In this document: positions 45,336 through 57,862 of the stretch, piece after piece | How positions within the stretch are numbered: position 1 is the stretch's first letter | Layout: each line of letters opens with the position of its first letter | Origin: Paramecium octaurelia | Taxonomy: Eukaryota > Ciliophora > Oligohymenophorea > Peniculida > Parameciidae | Assembly: GCA_905182995.1 (NCBI GenBank) | Contig: CAJJDP010000001.1 | Coordinates: 330,001-394,000, forward strand | Length of the DNA stretch: 64,000 nt | Direction of reading: 5' to 3' | Position numbers and translations under genes: made by a program | The notes under the pieces: generated by a model | Told to the model about the DNA's origin: nothing | What the model saw: the letters and a program-made list of their open reading frames with translations, nothing else | Databases searched by the model: none

Positions 45336-48171
45336 ATGAATTAACCAAAAACAGATTTATTATCTGTCACGCCAAGAATTTTATCTAGTCGTAATAGTTA
45401 ACCAAGTAATCAATTATTTTTATTTTTAGATGAATAGTTATTAGATGAAGCTGGCAGAAAACCTTCCATTCTTTTCACTAAATTAGATAAAATTCAGATT
45501 TCAAATGAACCTAGTGATAGTGTTCAATCGAATGAATCAGACGAAATTCCAATAAAGTTCACTCAAGGATTCAAAAATAAGGTTTGGAAAGAAAGAGCAT
45601 TGAATGTTATAGTGTTAGTTGCGAGATTTGTTACATATTTATTGACAAACTCAGACAAATTTAAATTGAGATATTTGGAATTAAGATAATTCAAAGTTAT
45701 TGGTGATCAAGCAGCAGACTATAACTATTATTTGAACAAGCGATTGATTCGAGCGAAAACAAAGAAGCAATTTTGCGTAAATATGGCTAAGTAATTATGA
45801 GTTTCACCTCAAGATGTTTACCAAGAAGATAATAAACCTTTTGAGAAGACTTGGTATAAGAGTGTCGCCTATAACACCAGATCATACTTTAAAATTGCTT
45901 TGGGATCTATTTGTTTTTACCATCCTAATCATCAATATTATTTATATTCCATTAAAAATATCATTTGAAATACAAGGATCTAACAGTGGAATCGATTTTT
46001 TCTTGGAAACCTTGCCTTAATATGTATTTATATGCGAAATTTTATTGAATTTTAATGTTGCATATTATAGTCGTGGAGTCTTAGTGTTAAACTAAGTTTA
46101 AATAGTGAAACACTATTTGAGAGGGAAATTTATTACTGATTTCATAGTTCTAATTCCTTTTATGATTGGAAGATCGAATGTTCCCTATATTGAATTCGTA
46201 TTATTATTCAGAATTTCAAGAGTAAATCAATTAAATTAAATAGATTATGTTCATCTTTGAAAATTTAGTGGAAACCTTGAATCTGAGAGTAAATTTTGCA
46301 GCTGTGATAGATTTAGTCTCTTTGTTAGCCACATTTCTCTTTGCATCTCACTTAATTGCATGCGTTTGGCATTTTATAGCTGTTCAGGAACATTTATTTT
46401 CGGACTCCATTTTTACTTGGGTTGATAAAGCTGAATTAGAAACCGATTGGATCAGTAGATATATAACGTCTTTTTATTGGGCATGTATTACAACACTTAC
46501 TATTGGTTATGGTGATATTACTCCGGTAATACAATGTTATATTTGTAGGTTACGCAAATTGAGAAGTTGTTTGTTATCTTTGTAACTCTATTGAGTTCAA
46601 TAATCTTTGGTTATACAATATCTAGTATAGGAGGAATATTTGCTTAGATGTCAGAAAACAAGAACTATTTGAGAGACAAAATGACTATGATAGATTCTTT
46701 TATTAAAAGAAGAGGACTCAATAAAGATCTCTAAGTTAAAGTTAAGAAATTTTTTGAATATTACCTAAAAACTTAAAAGAACACAGATTCTGAATGTGAA
46801 AAGTTGATGGAACATTTATCAGGCACTTTAATCAGGGAAGTAAAAATAGATTTCTATAAAACTCTCTTTGATTAATCGAAATTGTTTAGATAGAATTTCT
46901 CAGGAGAATTTATTTCAAATTTATGTTTGTTAGTTAAAGAGCAGAGTTTTGTACCAGAGGAAGTGATTTTTTAGGAAGGACAACAAGTAGATAAAATATA
47001 TTTTATATTAAAAGGCGAGGTGGAAGCCTATTTAAGGAATAATAAATTAATCAAGATTTATAAAAGGAAGTAAGCCATAGATGAGAAGGGGTTTATTTCA
47101 TAAAATTGTGCTTAATTTACATCAAGAGCTGTGAAATTCTCTAAATTAGCTTACGTTACTTTTGACGATGTTCTAAGTTTATTGAAGTAAAACAAAGAAG
47201 ATTTAGAAAAATATTATAGAATTAAACACTAAATCTAGTTTGGGGGAAGAATCAAATTTAGTGGATGTGAACTTTGCTTTCAAAATCATAGTTTTACAAA
47301 ATGCCCCTTTGTATTCTACACTCCAAACAGCATAACACTCTTCAAAAAGAAGGCAAACAATGATATTTAGAAGAGACTATTTCTGTAGCGGCAGAATGCA
47401 CAAAAACTATAAGCAAACAAAGCGTTATTAAATTTAAGATATCTTTAACGGAATATTCTAGAATATGGTAATTAGAACTACTTGTATTCTGACTTACTTC
47501 CTGATAGTGAATTTTTTACAGTTAATAGAGTTGATGAAATGAACTTTGCTGGGGATGGTCAATCCATATCAGACGATCAAGAATCCATAAATTCTCCTGA
47601 TAATTCTGGAACTCAATTAAAACATTAGTTGTCATCTCAATCTCAAAAGGGGAATAATATGAAGCACTCAGTCTAAAAAGTTGCGAATAAAATTTAGCAA
47701 GAACCTGGCATATCTCAGATGCGAATCAAGATAACAAGAGGGACAAAGAAGTAAACCATTAATGCCTCCAGTTAGAAAATTGTTAATGAATTCGAAGATT
47801 TAAAGGATACCAATTAAGATAGTAAGTTAAATATTAGCAGATAAAATAGCAAATAGGTGCAAGAAACACCTCCGCCTTCTACTCGACTTATAAGGCTTGA
47901 GCCATCATAAATTAAACTAATTGAATTAGATATAGTAAGAGAGATTTTTGATAAGCATGAATATTCAATAGATTCTCAATAAGAGTTTGAATTCTATGAT
48001 GCGCAGTTTAATTTGAGCAATATTATTAAAGATTTGTTTACAATTAAAAGGAAAAAAATGTTGTTCTAAATTAATAGAAAACGCCAAAAAAAACACTTAT
48101 ATTGCATCCCAAATAAAAAAGGGGCAAGTCAAAATAATATTAATAGCAGCATATATAATGTGGATAATTGA
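45336..48171 (+). CDS. Voltage-type K+ channel with cyclic-nucleotide-binding-like domain
   Basis: Four introns (24, 25, 22, 23 nt) leave 913 residues. Six membrane segments lie at about residues 170-400 (S1 WDLFVFTILIINIIYIPL; S5 LVSLLATFLFASHLIACVW). The selectivity filter TIGYGDITP gives K+ selectivity. C-linker and a cyclic-nucleotide-binding-like fold follow (VIFQEGQQVDKIYFILKGEVE, about 490-600). The segment at the S4 position (FVLLFRISR) carries only two arginines, so voltage sensing may be weak. The long tail is polar and Ser/Gln-rich. It is of the CNG/HCN/EAG type, of which Paramecium has a very large family, probably controlling ciliary beating. Whether it binds cAMP or cGMP cannot be said. 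Confidence 0.9.
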
Positions 48172-48347
48172 AGAACAGAAAAATGATATATATGCTTAAG
48201 TTAAAATTGTATAAATAAAATAAATTATTAATTAAGCAAATAATTTGAGACATCTAATACAAATTTTATAATTCACTTTAAAAAATATTTTAATGATTTT
48301 TTTATATATAAATATATTTTGAGTACACAATTAAATGAATAGAAAAT

Positions 48348-51300
48348 ATGATTAAGGAAGTTATTTTAGAGAATTTTAAATCTTATTATGGGGAACATCG
48401 CATTATTTGCGGATCACATTTCAACTCCATAATAGGTCCTAATGGGTCTGGCAAGTCTAATTTTATAGATGCGATATAATTTGTTTTTGGAAAAAGAGCT
48501 ACTTCTATGAGGTGTAAAACTGTCTCTTAATTGATTTCAGCAGGAATGACAGAATGCAGAGTTGAAGTTGTCTTTGAGGGATTCGTCTTAAAAAGAACAA
48601 TAAGAGGGAATACAACTGAAGTCTACATAGATAATGAACCAGTTAAGTAAGCAAAGTTACATTAATATTTGAAATCTAAGAATATAGATGCCACTAATAA
48701 ATTCATAATTTTGCAAGGGGAAGTGGAATCAATCAGCATGATGAAACCAAAATCTGGGAATTTCGAATAGCCAGGCCTATTGGAATATATTGAAGAAGAG
48801 TATTAGAAGGAGCAGATGGAGGAATCTTTTAAAAAGAAGCAGATAGCTTAGAGCAGATATTTTGAATCTTAGGAAAAGGCAAATATTGCTTAGCACACTT
48901 TAAATGAAATAAAGGGTATGGTAGATTTGGCCGAATTTGTTAAGAGTGTCTACAGCAGAATTTTTAGGGTTTAACTTTGTTAGATTGAAATCCTCAAAAA
49001 GGAGTAGATTTTATGCTAGTTGGAGGATGAAATAATGAATGAAAATGCTGAAATTCTATTGCAAACTGAATGCAGATAGAGATAAATGGATGATTTGAAA
49101 ATTTTAAGGGGAGAAAAAGAAAGGATTGATTAAGAAATAAAGGACAATGAAAATTAATAGAAGATTATTAATCTAGAAATAAATTCAATAAATAATAAGT
49201 ATGATTAGAATGAAGAGTTAGAATGTTAATTGAATATCAATAAATTATAGAAATAGATTGATGATTTAATTAAGGAAAAGGAGCTTTTGGAGTAGGATTA
49301 AAGAAAATTTGAATAGATGATACCAGAAAAATAAAATAAGGTAGATAAAATAGAAAAGGAAAAAAATATTGCAGAAACTCATTACAATAAATTGAAAACA
49401 GACCTCAAAGTTGAATCAAGATTTCTAATGAAATAGAAGGAGGAATTAGAGTAGAAACTTAAGCCATTCAATAAATAAATTCATGATTTATAAGTTTAAT
49501 TAGAGAAATTATAATTAGAAAAAGAAAGAACTAGTAAGAGTCCTGATGAATTTTTAAATTAACTTGATTAATTTGATAAAAAAACAGCTTAATTATAGAT
49601 TTAAATAGAACAAATCAATAGCTACATAGAGAGACAATTAGATTTGTAAAGTTTGATAAGAGACTCAAAGGAGAAGACATTAAAAGAGTTAAGTGAGAAA
49701 AAGGCAGAAGAGAAAAGGTTAACTAATGAGATTGCTTAAAAATAAGAAAGGTTGGATTAAAACAACGAAGATAGAAAAGAGAAAAATTAATATTCAACAG
49801 TACTAAGAGCATTAATAAGAGCATCTTAAGCAGGCCAATTAAAAATTTGTGGGAGATTGGGAGATTTGGGAACAATTGATCCTAAATATGAATGTGCTAT
49901 AACAACAGCTTGTCCTGGATTGGATGGTATAGTTGTGGAGAATGATTAAGATGCCGTAGATTGTATTAACTTTTTAAAGTAGAATTAAATTGGCAGAGCC
50001 TTATTCATACCCATAAACAAGGTTCCTGATAATGTTATTTAATTTATGGAAAGACCATTTAAACCACTTGATAAGACTCTAAGATTATTTGATTTAATCA
50101 ATTTTAAGGATACCAAATACAGAGGTGTCTTCTACAACTTATTAAGAGATACTTTGGTGGTGGATAACATAGAGATTGCAAGGGATATTGGAATAGGTTA
50201 AAGAAAAAGGGTGGTAACTTTAGATGGCAAACTGGTAGAGTAAAGTGGAGTGATGTCAGGTGGTCCAGAACAAAGGAAAGGAGGAATGTCTAGTAAATTT
50301 TATGAGGAGCTTTCCAATGACCAAAGAGAATAATTAATTAGGGAAAGAAACCTCCTTAAGGAGAGATTGGATCAAACCAAATTTGAAATCTTGGCACTCG
50401 AGAAAAAGTTGAGAGAAACCTTGTCTGACGAAGAAATGGTCAATTCTAAACATAAATAAAGGTTGGTTGATAAAAATATGCTCTAAGAATAAATTAATGA
50501 CAATAAAAAGCAAATGGAAATCCTTCAGATTCAATATTAAGAATGTCATTACAATTAATAGAAAAATTAAGAAGTGAAAAAAGAGATAGAAGTTGTATAA
50601 AGAGAAATAGAGAAAATACAAAATAAAATTTGTTTAGATTAATAGGATCTTCAAGGGATAGATGATAAATTAAAAGAAATAGCCAACCAAGATCTCAATT
50701 CTGCTAAAGATATGTTTAGTAATTACACTCAAACATTCGAAACCTATCAGTAAGAACTCCTAAAAGTTATTACGTAAAAAACTATTACTGGTAAAAAAAT
50801 TGTTTAAAACACTTAAAATATTCAATTGGAAACTGAAAATTTGGAAAGATTGAAGGATCAACTAAAACGAATATAAGATAAAAAATATTAGGACAGTAAT
50901 GTTGTGGAAGGACATAAATAATAATTACATAGATTACAAAGTTCATTAAATGTAGTCAAAGCATAATAAGCAATACTCTCTAAATAAATTGATGATCTAG
51001 TTAAAACAGTTACTTCAATTAATACAGTGATTGAAGAAACAGAAGACAAAAAACAAGCATTTATCTTAAAAAAGAATATAGAAAAACAAGATTAAGAAAA
51101 AAATAGAGCCAAACAAAAGGAATTGAGTGAAGAACATAAAGAGTACTTTTTGGCTTTTAATTCAGACTCTGGAAATCCTAATTTATTTTTCTAAACCCAT
51201 CAAGATAACATCTTTTGTTAGTAATTAACAGCAGAAATCTAAAAAGTCAGAAATGAGTATTATCAAAAATTTAGGGAATTCTTTATTCCAGCAGGGATAG

Positions 51301-52004
51301 AGGAGTTCTTGCCAGAATAAATACCAAAAGATATTTAACTCTTAAAAGATGCAAGCAAATTATTTGCCAAATAATAAAACTTAATTGATATCTACACTGA
51401 ATTAGGAACCTCTGATAATAAAAATAAGGACAAGAATTTAATGAAAATCTTTATGGACAGATCAATAGATTATGAAATTAAGTTAAAAAGAGCAAAGGAT
51501 GATGAAATCAATTTTTCATAAGAAAAATCACGCAATGAAGATCTCTTTCAAGAAAGAAAAATTCAATTTGCCAAAACTTTAAAAAACGTTGAATTAAAGT
51601 TATAAGAAATTTATAAGCATCTCAGTATGGGTGGGGAAGCTGAAATTAAAGTTATCGATGAATTAGAAATTTTTAAGGAAGGACTACAATTCATGGTCAA
51701 ACCTCCAAATAAAACATGGAAGTAGATATCTAAATTATCAGGAGGCGAAAAAACATTAGCCTCTTTGAGTTTAATGCTGGCAATTCATTTTTATAGACCA
51801 ACTCCAATATACATACTTGATGAAATTGATGCTGCTTTAGATTTTAAAAATGTTAAAATTGTAGCCGAATTCTTAGATCAAATAGATTCTCAATTTATTA
51901 TTGTTTCATTAAGGACGAACATGTTTGAGAAAGCAACAAATCTCATCGGACTATATATGAGAGACACCCATCATTCAACAGAAGTCATCTAATTAGAAGT
52001 TTGA
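48348..52004 (+). CDS. SMC4: Structural maintenance of chromosomes protein 4 (condensin)
   Basis: Uninterrupted frame of 1218 codons. Head: IKEVILENFKSYYGEH and Walker A GPNGSGKSNFIDA (about 30-42), with VFGKRATSMRCKTVSQLI typical of SMC4. A coiled coil leads to the hinge (about 500-640; GRLGDLGTIDPKYECAI, TACPGLDGIVVENDQDA). After the second coil: signature KLSGGEKTLASLSL (about 1131), Walker B PIYILDEIDAALD, and the D-loop. SMC4 pairs with SMC2 to drive chromosome condensation, needed for both the mitotic micronucleus and possibly the amitotic macronucleus. Length is slightly below other SMC4s because the N-terminal extension is missing. Lack of introns over 3.6 kb is unusual here. Confidence 0.93.
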
Positions 52005-52843
52005 AATTCATATTAAATTATAATCAATTAATTTTATAAAAAGTGTTGTTATCTTAAATTAATAGTGAAATACTAAAGCCAATTGGTATCAGCAATAGAA
52101 ATCCATATTATAATTTAAGTGATTTTTTAATCTACAACTACCTTTAATAAAACACTTTAATAATTTAAAGCGATAAACTGCTATGAAAGTTTCGATCTTG
52201 AATTCATTCTAAAAAATCCTTTCAATGTTTTCTAAGTTTACAAATAAATTAGGATATGTTTAATATTTTTAAATATTAATTACTGTTTTGAAACTAACAA
52301 TTTCTGATTAGTCTTTTTTATTCTTATCTTGATAAATTTTGATGATGATAGTATAATTTAAAAAAAATTTAAAGCTATTATCACATATTATTCTTTAAGA
52401 AAAAAATTAAAACAAATTTATGAAATTTAGAAAATAAACAAATACTAAATTATTATTTCAGGAATCAAAAACAAAACAAATTAATTATTTATAATTATCT
52501 TGAAAAATAATACATTGTTACATGAAGGAAACAATTTTGCAATGCTTTATATAAATATAATTACATCTAAATTATATTAAACAAACCCAAATTGAAACAA
52601 TTGGTTTTTAGGGTTTATAAACCACTTTGTTCAATTTGTTTAATCTGTGATTTAGTTTTATTAAATCATATTTTATGATATCTTTTATATTGATACTATT
52701 AACATATTATGATGTTTATCTTATAATATTGTTATTAACATAAAGATATTTCTTGAATTATATAAAGCATTTTGCTAAATTTCAAAAGATGATATAAATA
52801 ATCCCAACTTTTTCAATTCTAATAAAATCTCAATTATTTCTCT
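52005..52843. other. Long intergenic gap; no supported gene
   Basis: About 840 bp of AT-rich DNA between the SMC4 stop and the cyclin start. A patch near 52150-52230 reads like peptide (NCYESFDLEFILKNPFN) but has no start and is broken by TGA; it may be a decayed gene piece. A short inverted repeat (GGTTT...AAACC near 52603-52625) is seen. Nothing else. Confidence 0.4.
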
Positions 52844-53627
52844 ATGAACAGAAACTTTGAACTGGAGTAAACCACTCGATCAGAAGAACTGATTGAAAAG
52901 GTGGAAACTTTAACACAATGGATTTATAGAGTAAAAGGATATTATTATATTTAAAATTAGTTATGTGAATCCAATAACTTAAGTTTAAAGACCACCGAGC
53001 TAGCTGCCTAAATTATTTAAATATGCTTATCATAAAAGAGTTGTAATTTAAATAACATTTTGCTTATTGCCATTACATCATTCTTCATCTCTGTTAAGGT
53101 TTTATAGATTAATATTGTAGTATAATGAGTGCTAAAGCTTATTTCAGTTTAATTTGTAAGATTGTATACTCTTGGGAAATTGTGCTTACTCAAAAGAAGA
53201 TTTTCTTGAAATGGAATTGTAAATTTTGAATCTCATTCATTTTGACATGAATCTCACTACTATCTGCGATCTTCTCTAAGAGGAATAAACAAAATATATC
53301 GATTTAATATTATTTGTAACATTAGACTCAGAATTTTGGTCATTCTCAAAATTCGAGTTATTGAAGGCCATTTAATAATTTAATAATAATCATCAGAATG
53401 TCTAAAATGAAACAACAAACAAAGTATATCATTCTCATCATCAATAGATATTAAATTTAATTCAAACTAAAGTAAATTTGTTAACAGCATATAGTAATGA
53501 AGAAAAAAGTAATTTTTAATTGAAAAGGAAAAGAATTCAAAAATGGAAATTTAAAAGTAAGAAAAATTCTAAAAACCGTAATTTCAATAGTCTTAACTAA
53601 AAAAGTATAAATATATAATTGTTATGA
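52844..53627 (+). CDS. Cyclin, mitotic/A-B-like single cyclin box
   Basis: Two introns (30 and 22 nt) leave 243 residues. The cyclin box is recognised by LAAQIIQICLSQKSCNLNNILLIAI, SFFISVKY, QDCILLGNCAYSKEDFLEMELQILNLIHFDMN, the last matching the helix after which cyclins read LNxLxFxLxxPT; here it ends DMNLTTICDLL. The protein is short and has a basic C-terminal tail. A cyclin activates a Cdk; which one and when cannot be deduced. Alternatively it is a Pho80-like cyclin. A destruction box is not seen. Confidence 0.8.
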
Positions 53628-54226
53628 TTGTCATAAGCTGATTATAAAATATACCATAAAATTTCAAAAATCATAGAAATTTTACTTTCTATAAAGCATC
53701 TATCTAATTTAAATTCATTATAGTATTTTAAAATAAAAAAAAAAATTGTTTAAGATAATTTTCAATTACAAATCTGAATTCAAAAACCTTTCACATCCCT
53801 ATTATGTTACAGATGAAAAGTGTGAACTGTTAAATTATATTTAAGTAATTCATCTTTAGGTTTTATCGATTTTAAAATGAGTCATCTAAATATATCAGTT
53901 TTAACATTTATCCTAAAGAAAAAAAGAATGAATATAATTAGTCTGATATTAAACTATAATCAAAATATAACAATCTATTTCCTTTGCTCAAATACTTATA
54001 TACATTATATTAGTCTTTAGATAAATTATTTCCATTTTTCTACTTTATAATTACCTAGTAATAATTAGACGAATTTTATATTGATTATCTATCGGTATTT
54101 GTTTGTCAATTGGCTTAATTTCTCAATTTAAGATGACCTTTTGTGAGTAGAGGTTTATTGGTCATTTTTTATTATTACTGAGAATGAGGATGTATATTTG
54201 AAATAAAATCTTTTATTTAATTAAAA
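53628..54226. other. Intergenic gap with a possible decayed or unrecognised gene
   Basis: About 600 bp before eL32. A plus-strand frame from ATG 53804 to TGA 54134-54136 gives 110 codons with protein-like composition (FNIYPKEKKNEYNQSDI, FPLLKYLYTLYQSLDKLFPFF). A shifted frame upstream (KNLSHPYYVTDEKCELLNYI) joins it if a 37-nt piece is removed, which is longer than the usual introns here. It has no clear start in the joined form. Promoter elements of eL32 must lie at its right end. Confidence 0.35.
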
Positions 54227-54662
54227 ATGGTTGTCAAGGCACTAGCTCACAAAAGAATTGTTCACAAGAGAACAAAGAGATTTGTTAGATTTGAATCAGA
54301 AGACTACCCACACAAATTAAGACCTAGTTGGAGAAGACCCAGAGGTATTGATAACAGAGTCAGAAGAAGATTTAGAGGAAATAGACCAATGCCAAAAGCT
54401 GGTTATAGAGGTGATAAAAAAACAAGGTATAATAAAATAACAACCAATTAGATATTTGGATTAGAGTGGCTTCAGAAAATTATTAATCACAAATGAAAAG
54501 GATCTTGAATTATTACTTACAAATAATAGAACTTTTGCAGGTGAATTGGCTCATAATCTCTCTGCCAGAAAAAGGGCTACCCTTGTTAGAAGAGCAGCTG
54601 AACTCAATGTTAGATTGACTAATGGTAAAGGCAAAGTAAGAGCAGAAGAAAAAAAAGAATGA
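54227..54662 (+). CDS. RPL32: Ribosomal protein eL32, large subunit
   Basis: One 25-nt intron (54427-54451) leaves 136 residues, the family length. Conserved strings: [90 protein letters not shown]. It is a component of the 60S subunit. Codon use has more GC at third positions than neighbours, as expected of a strongly expressed gene. It lies tail to tail with the importin gene (67 bp apart). Confidence 0.97.
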
Positions 54663-54729
54663 TTTCATCTGTACAATATATAAACATACATTAAATTACA
54701 ATTAATATATTTATATTATTCACACTCTT

Positions 54730-57700
54730 TCATTTTTCATTAATCAATTGATTCATCTTGTCTATAACTGACTGAATGTTGACAATCTAAGTTAATTCAG
54801 AGTAATTATGGAGTTTCATGCATTCCTAATTAAAAATAAAATAAAAGTACTTATATTGTTGAAAAGAAGAACTACCTCAGATTAAATGTTTCATCGTATA
54901 AACAAAGTTCTTATAAAACCTCCTTCCTATGATTATTTCTAAACTATTTAGAAAGTCTACTTTATCTGGAATTGATTAATTTTTTTCTATTTTATTATTG
55001 TAAATCTCTAAATTCCTTAGATCTGAGCTCGAAATCATAATCGATTTCTGGGAATGCTTCTGAGAGCACATGTTAAAACACTTTCTCGAAGGTAGGTTTT
55101 GAAAGATATTTTAAGAAGAGCAATTAAGAAATGACATTTATTTTTCTGTTGCCCCTATTTGTAATATGTTAAGCAGTATCTTACCATAAAATAAAGTAGG
55201 AATCTGCTGATATTGAAACAGTATTTAATACTTAAATCATACTCACAATATCCTTTAGTACAAATCTATTGAGGATTTCCAAAATATTATTCTTGTATTA
55301 AATAGTATAATACATCTGATCAACTTAATCACCTCCGTTTAACTTAACCAATTCTTAGATTAAAAATACTATAATCTGTTAGATTTGTTGGACTGTAATG
55401 CTATCGAATTGTTTCAATATTATGGTTTCCAATAAACTTATGCAACTCTTCTTCAAAATCATTGCAATATCATAGCAATCAATTTATTAAGCAATTTATA
55501 ATCGCTCTTATAGAAGATTAAAGATATTTGGTGTCAATTGAATGAGATTTAACAATAACAATTCTTCAATTATTCTTAATATTGTTGACATATGATTAAA
55601 TTCTGTATCTTCCAAGAACTCCTTCTCATGTGCTAAGTACAAATTGCTAAATAGGATGCCTGTTTAATTGTTGTCTGAAATGGGATCATATTCTTGCAAT
55701 AAAAACTACAGTAATTCAAAAATGTTGGTTTCTTTTGAGTCTAAATTATTATCAATCAAAATGATAGCTAACTTAAATAGATGACTCAAATTGGTTCCTA
55801 AGGGAAAGGAAACAAACAAAGCCAAAAACATATCACACAAGGCTCCTATTAGTAGTTGTGATTTAGTTTTCATTAATACCATTATATCAGAGTTTTCAAT
55901 CACTTTAATCAAAATTTACATCGAATTTACATTAGTTTCTGAATATTTTTAAATTAGAATTTCTAATAAGGATAACAAAGGCCATAAAATATTTGACTTC
56001 TATAAATTGCACAATAACTTAACAATTACAGGAGCAACTTATTCTAGAAATATTACATTTCTAAAATCGAAATTTGGACCTAAATATTAAATAATACTCT
56101 TGATGCACATCAAAGTTTAATATTAAACTATCTAATCTTGTGAGTTGTTTAATAATAATCTAGCATATTCTAAAATTTAAGGTAATTCAGAATCGCTAAA
56201 ACAATTGCAATAGCTTCTACATAAAAATGCGAACCTTCTCTAGCATTAAATAGTGTTTGTCTTTATTAAATACTATAAAACAGGTTGAATTTATATTGGC
56301 TAAACTTTCAATTTTGTGGTTAGTCTTGGGGTTGATCCTAATATTGCAAAGAAGCTCTCCAAAATTTATTAATTTGCATTAAAATTGCTATTTATTAATT
56401 ATTGCATTATTTCTGTAATTTTCTAAATGAATTATTCTGGAAATCTTTGCATCAATTGATCTTAACATATTAGACATATTGTAAAAATTGGACATTGCAT
56501 TTCATTTTTGGCATCATCTATTGTTAAATCCTCTTCCTATTCAATCAATTCTTCATCACTTAGGTCTGTTGGAATGGCAGCAATTTTTATGAGTTATTCA
56601 ATTAAGAATTACATGTTTTCTTAAAAGAACGAATTTAAGAGTTAATTGATAGATTGAATTGTTTATTTAAATTGCTCCGAATTGGCCTCCTATAATTTCT
56701 TTTTGTAAAATTGTTCATCTCTAAAAAACAATAAGGACTTTAATATTTTGAAGATTCCAATTAAACCAGTCCTTAAAACTCTAGTGTCTTCCCATTCATT
56801 CTATATTATTAATTTTAATAGTATCAAGTAATCTTAAAAACCTTAATTGATACTGAAAGAGAAAAGACTTTAAATATTACCTAAACTATGAATCAAAGTT
56901 TTAAGATTTGGCTATAATAGCTTTTGTTACTACACATTTTTTATGAGAATCGCTGTTTTCTCCAACAATAACATAAATACTAATTGTATTTTTTCTCTAA
57001 AATATAATTGATATAGTTACTGGTCTTATTCTTAATTTAGGGACATTATAGATAATGATAACAGTCTATCCAATTTTTTTGAGATTTTATTAACAAACGA
57101 GTAATTGTTAATATTTTATTGCAATTCTTGTTATTATATTGAGGTAACATTCTTCCAAAGATGCAATAGGTTATTCCAAATGACTAAAAAGAATTACAAC
57201 TATTATAGTTTAAAAGCAGCTAAATTATAATTCAATTTCAATACTATTTCTATTTTAAATTACGCTTTAATAAACCACCTTGAGTGAAACAATTAAATCA
57301 TAAGTCATAGCACAATTAGAAGATCCACTTTGTACAATTGTATTAAGTCCTTAAGCAAAATAGTTTACTAATCCTTAAAATTTTAAGGGGAAATCGTGCT
57401 TAGCTATGACTGATATGATCAAATTAATTTCAGTCTTGAATTTTTCATCTTAGACAACTCCCAAAAATGAGACTATTTTATCCTTTACATGAGTTTTTAA
57501 TTCTTCTGAAATATTTTAGATTTTTTGACTATCCTTTATTTAACATTTGATCCAATTTCTCACTATAACATTCTTAATTAGTAATAATGCCTAGAATTTA
57601 TTTAGATAGACCTTTGGAAAATAATGATGTAAAGAAATACCTAACTATTCTCAAAAATCTACAATAGCGACACCAGAATGTATGGATGGTTTTATTCTAA

Positions 57701-57811
57701 ATTTCTCAAATAGGAATCTGCCTCTTTTCCGTTCTATTGATTTTTGGTGTTCATAATTATGTTAAATGCTTCCTCTATTTTTTAAGGATCGGGAATCTCT
57801 GTACTTTGCAT
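54730..57811 (-). CDS. Importin-beta family karyopherin, importin-11-like
   Basis: About 1000 codons with several short introns (first one of 29 nt after LQIFENSQ; last one of 25 nt near 54840); the middle was read only in part. The N-terminus has the importin-beta N-domain pattern: IEEAFNIIMNTKN, EADSYLRNLEQNHPYILVSLLQIF, ALLLIKNVIVRNWIK, ISEELKTHVKDKIVSFL, NLIISVIAKHDFP. The rest is leucine-rich helical repeats (HEAT-like), as in all karyopherins. Length and the NVIVRNW pattern recall importin-11/Kap120, which carries ubiquitin-conjugating enzymes and ribosomal proteins into the nucleus. Assignment within the family is tentative; it shares its 5' border of about 50 bp with the next upstream gene. 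Confidence 0.7.
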
Positions 57812-57862
57812 TAGCTTATTTTCTTTAATATAAATTCTTTTTATTAATTTACACAAATATTT

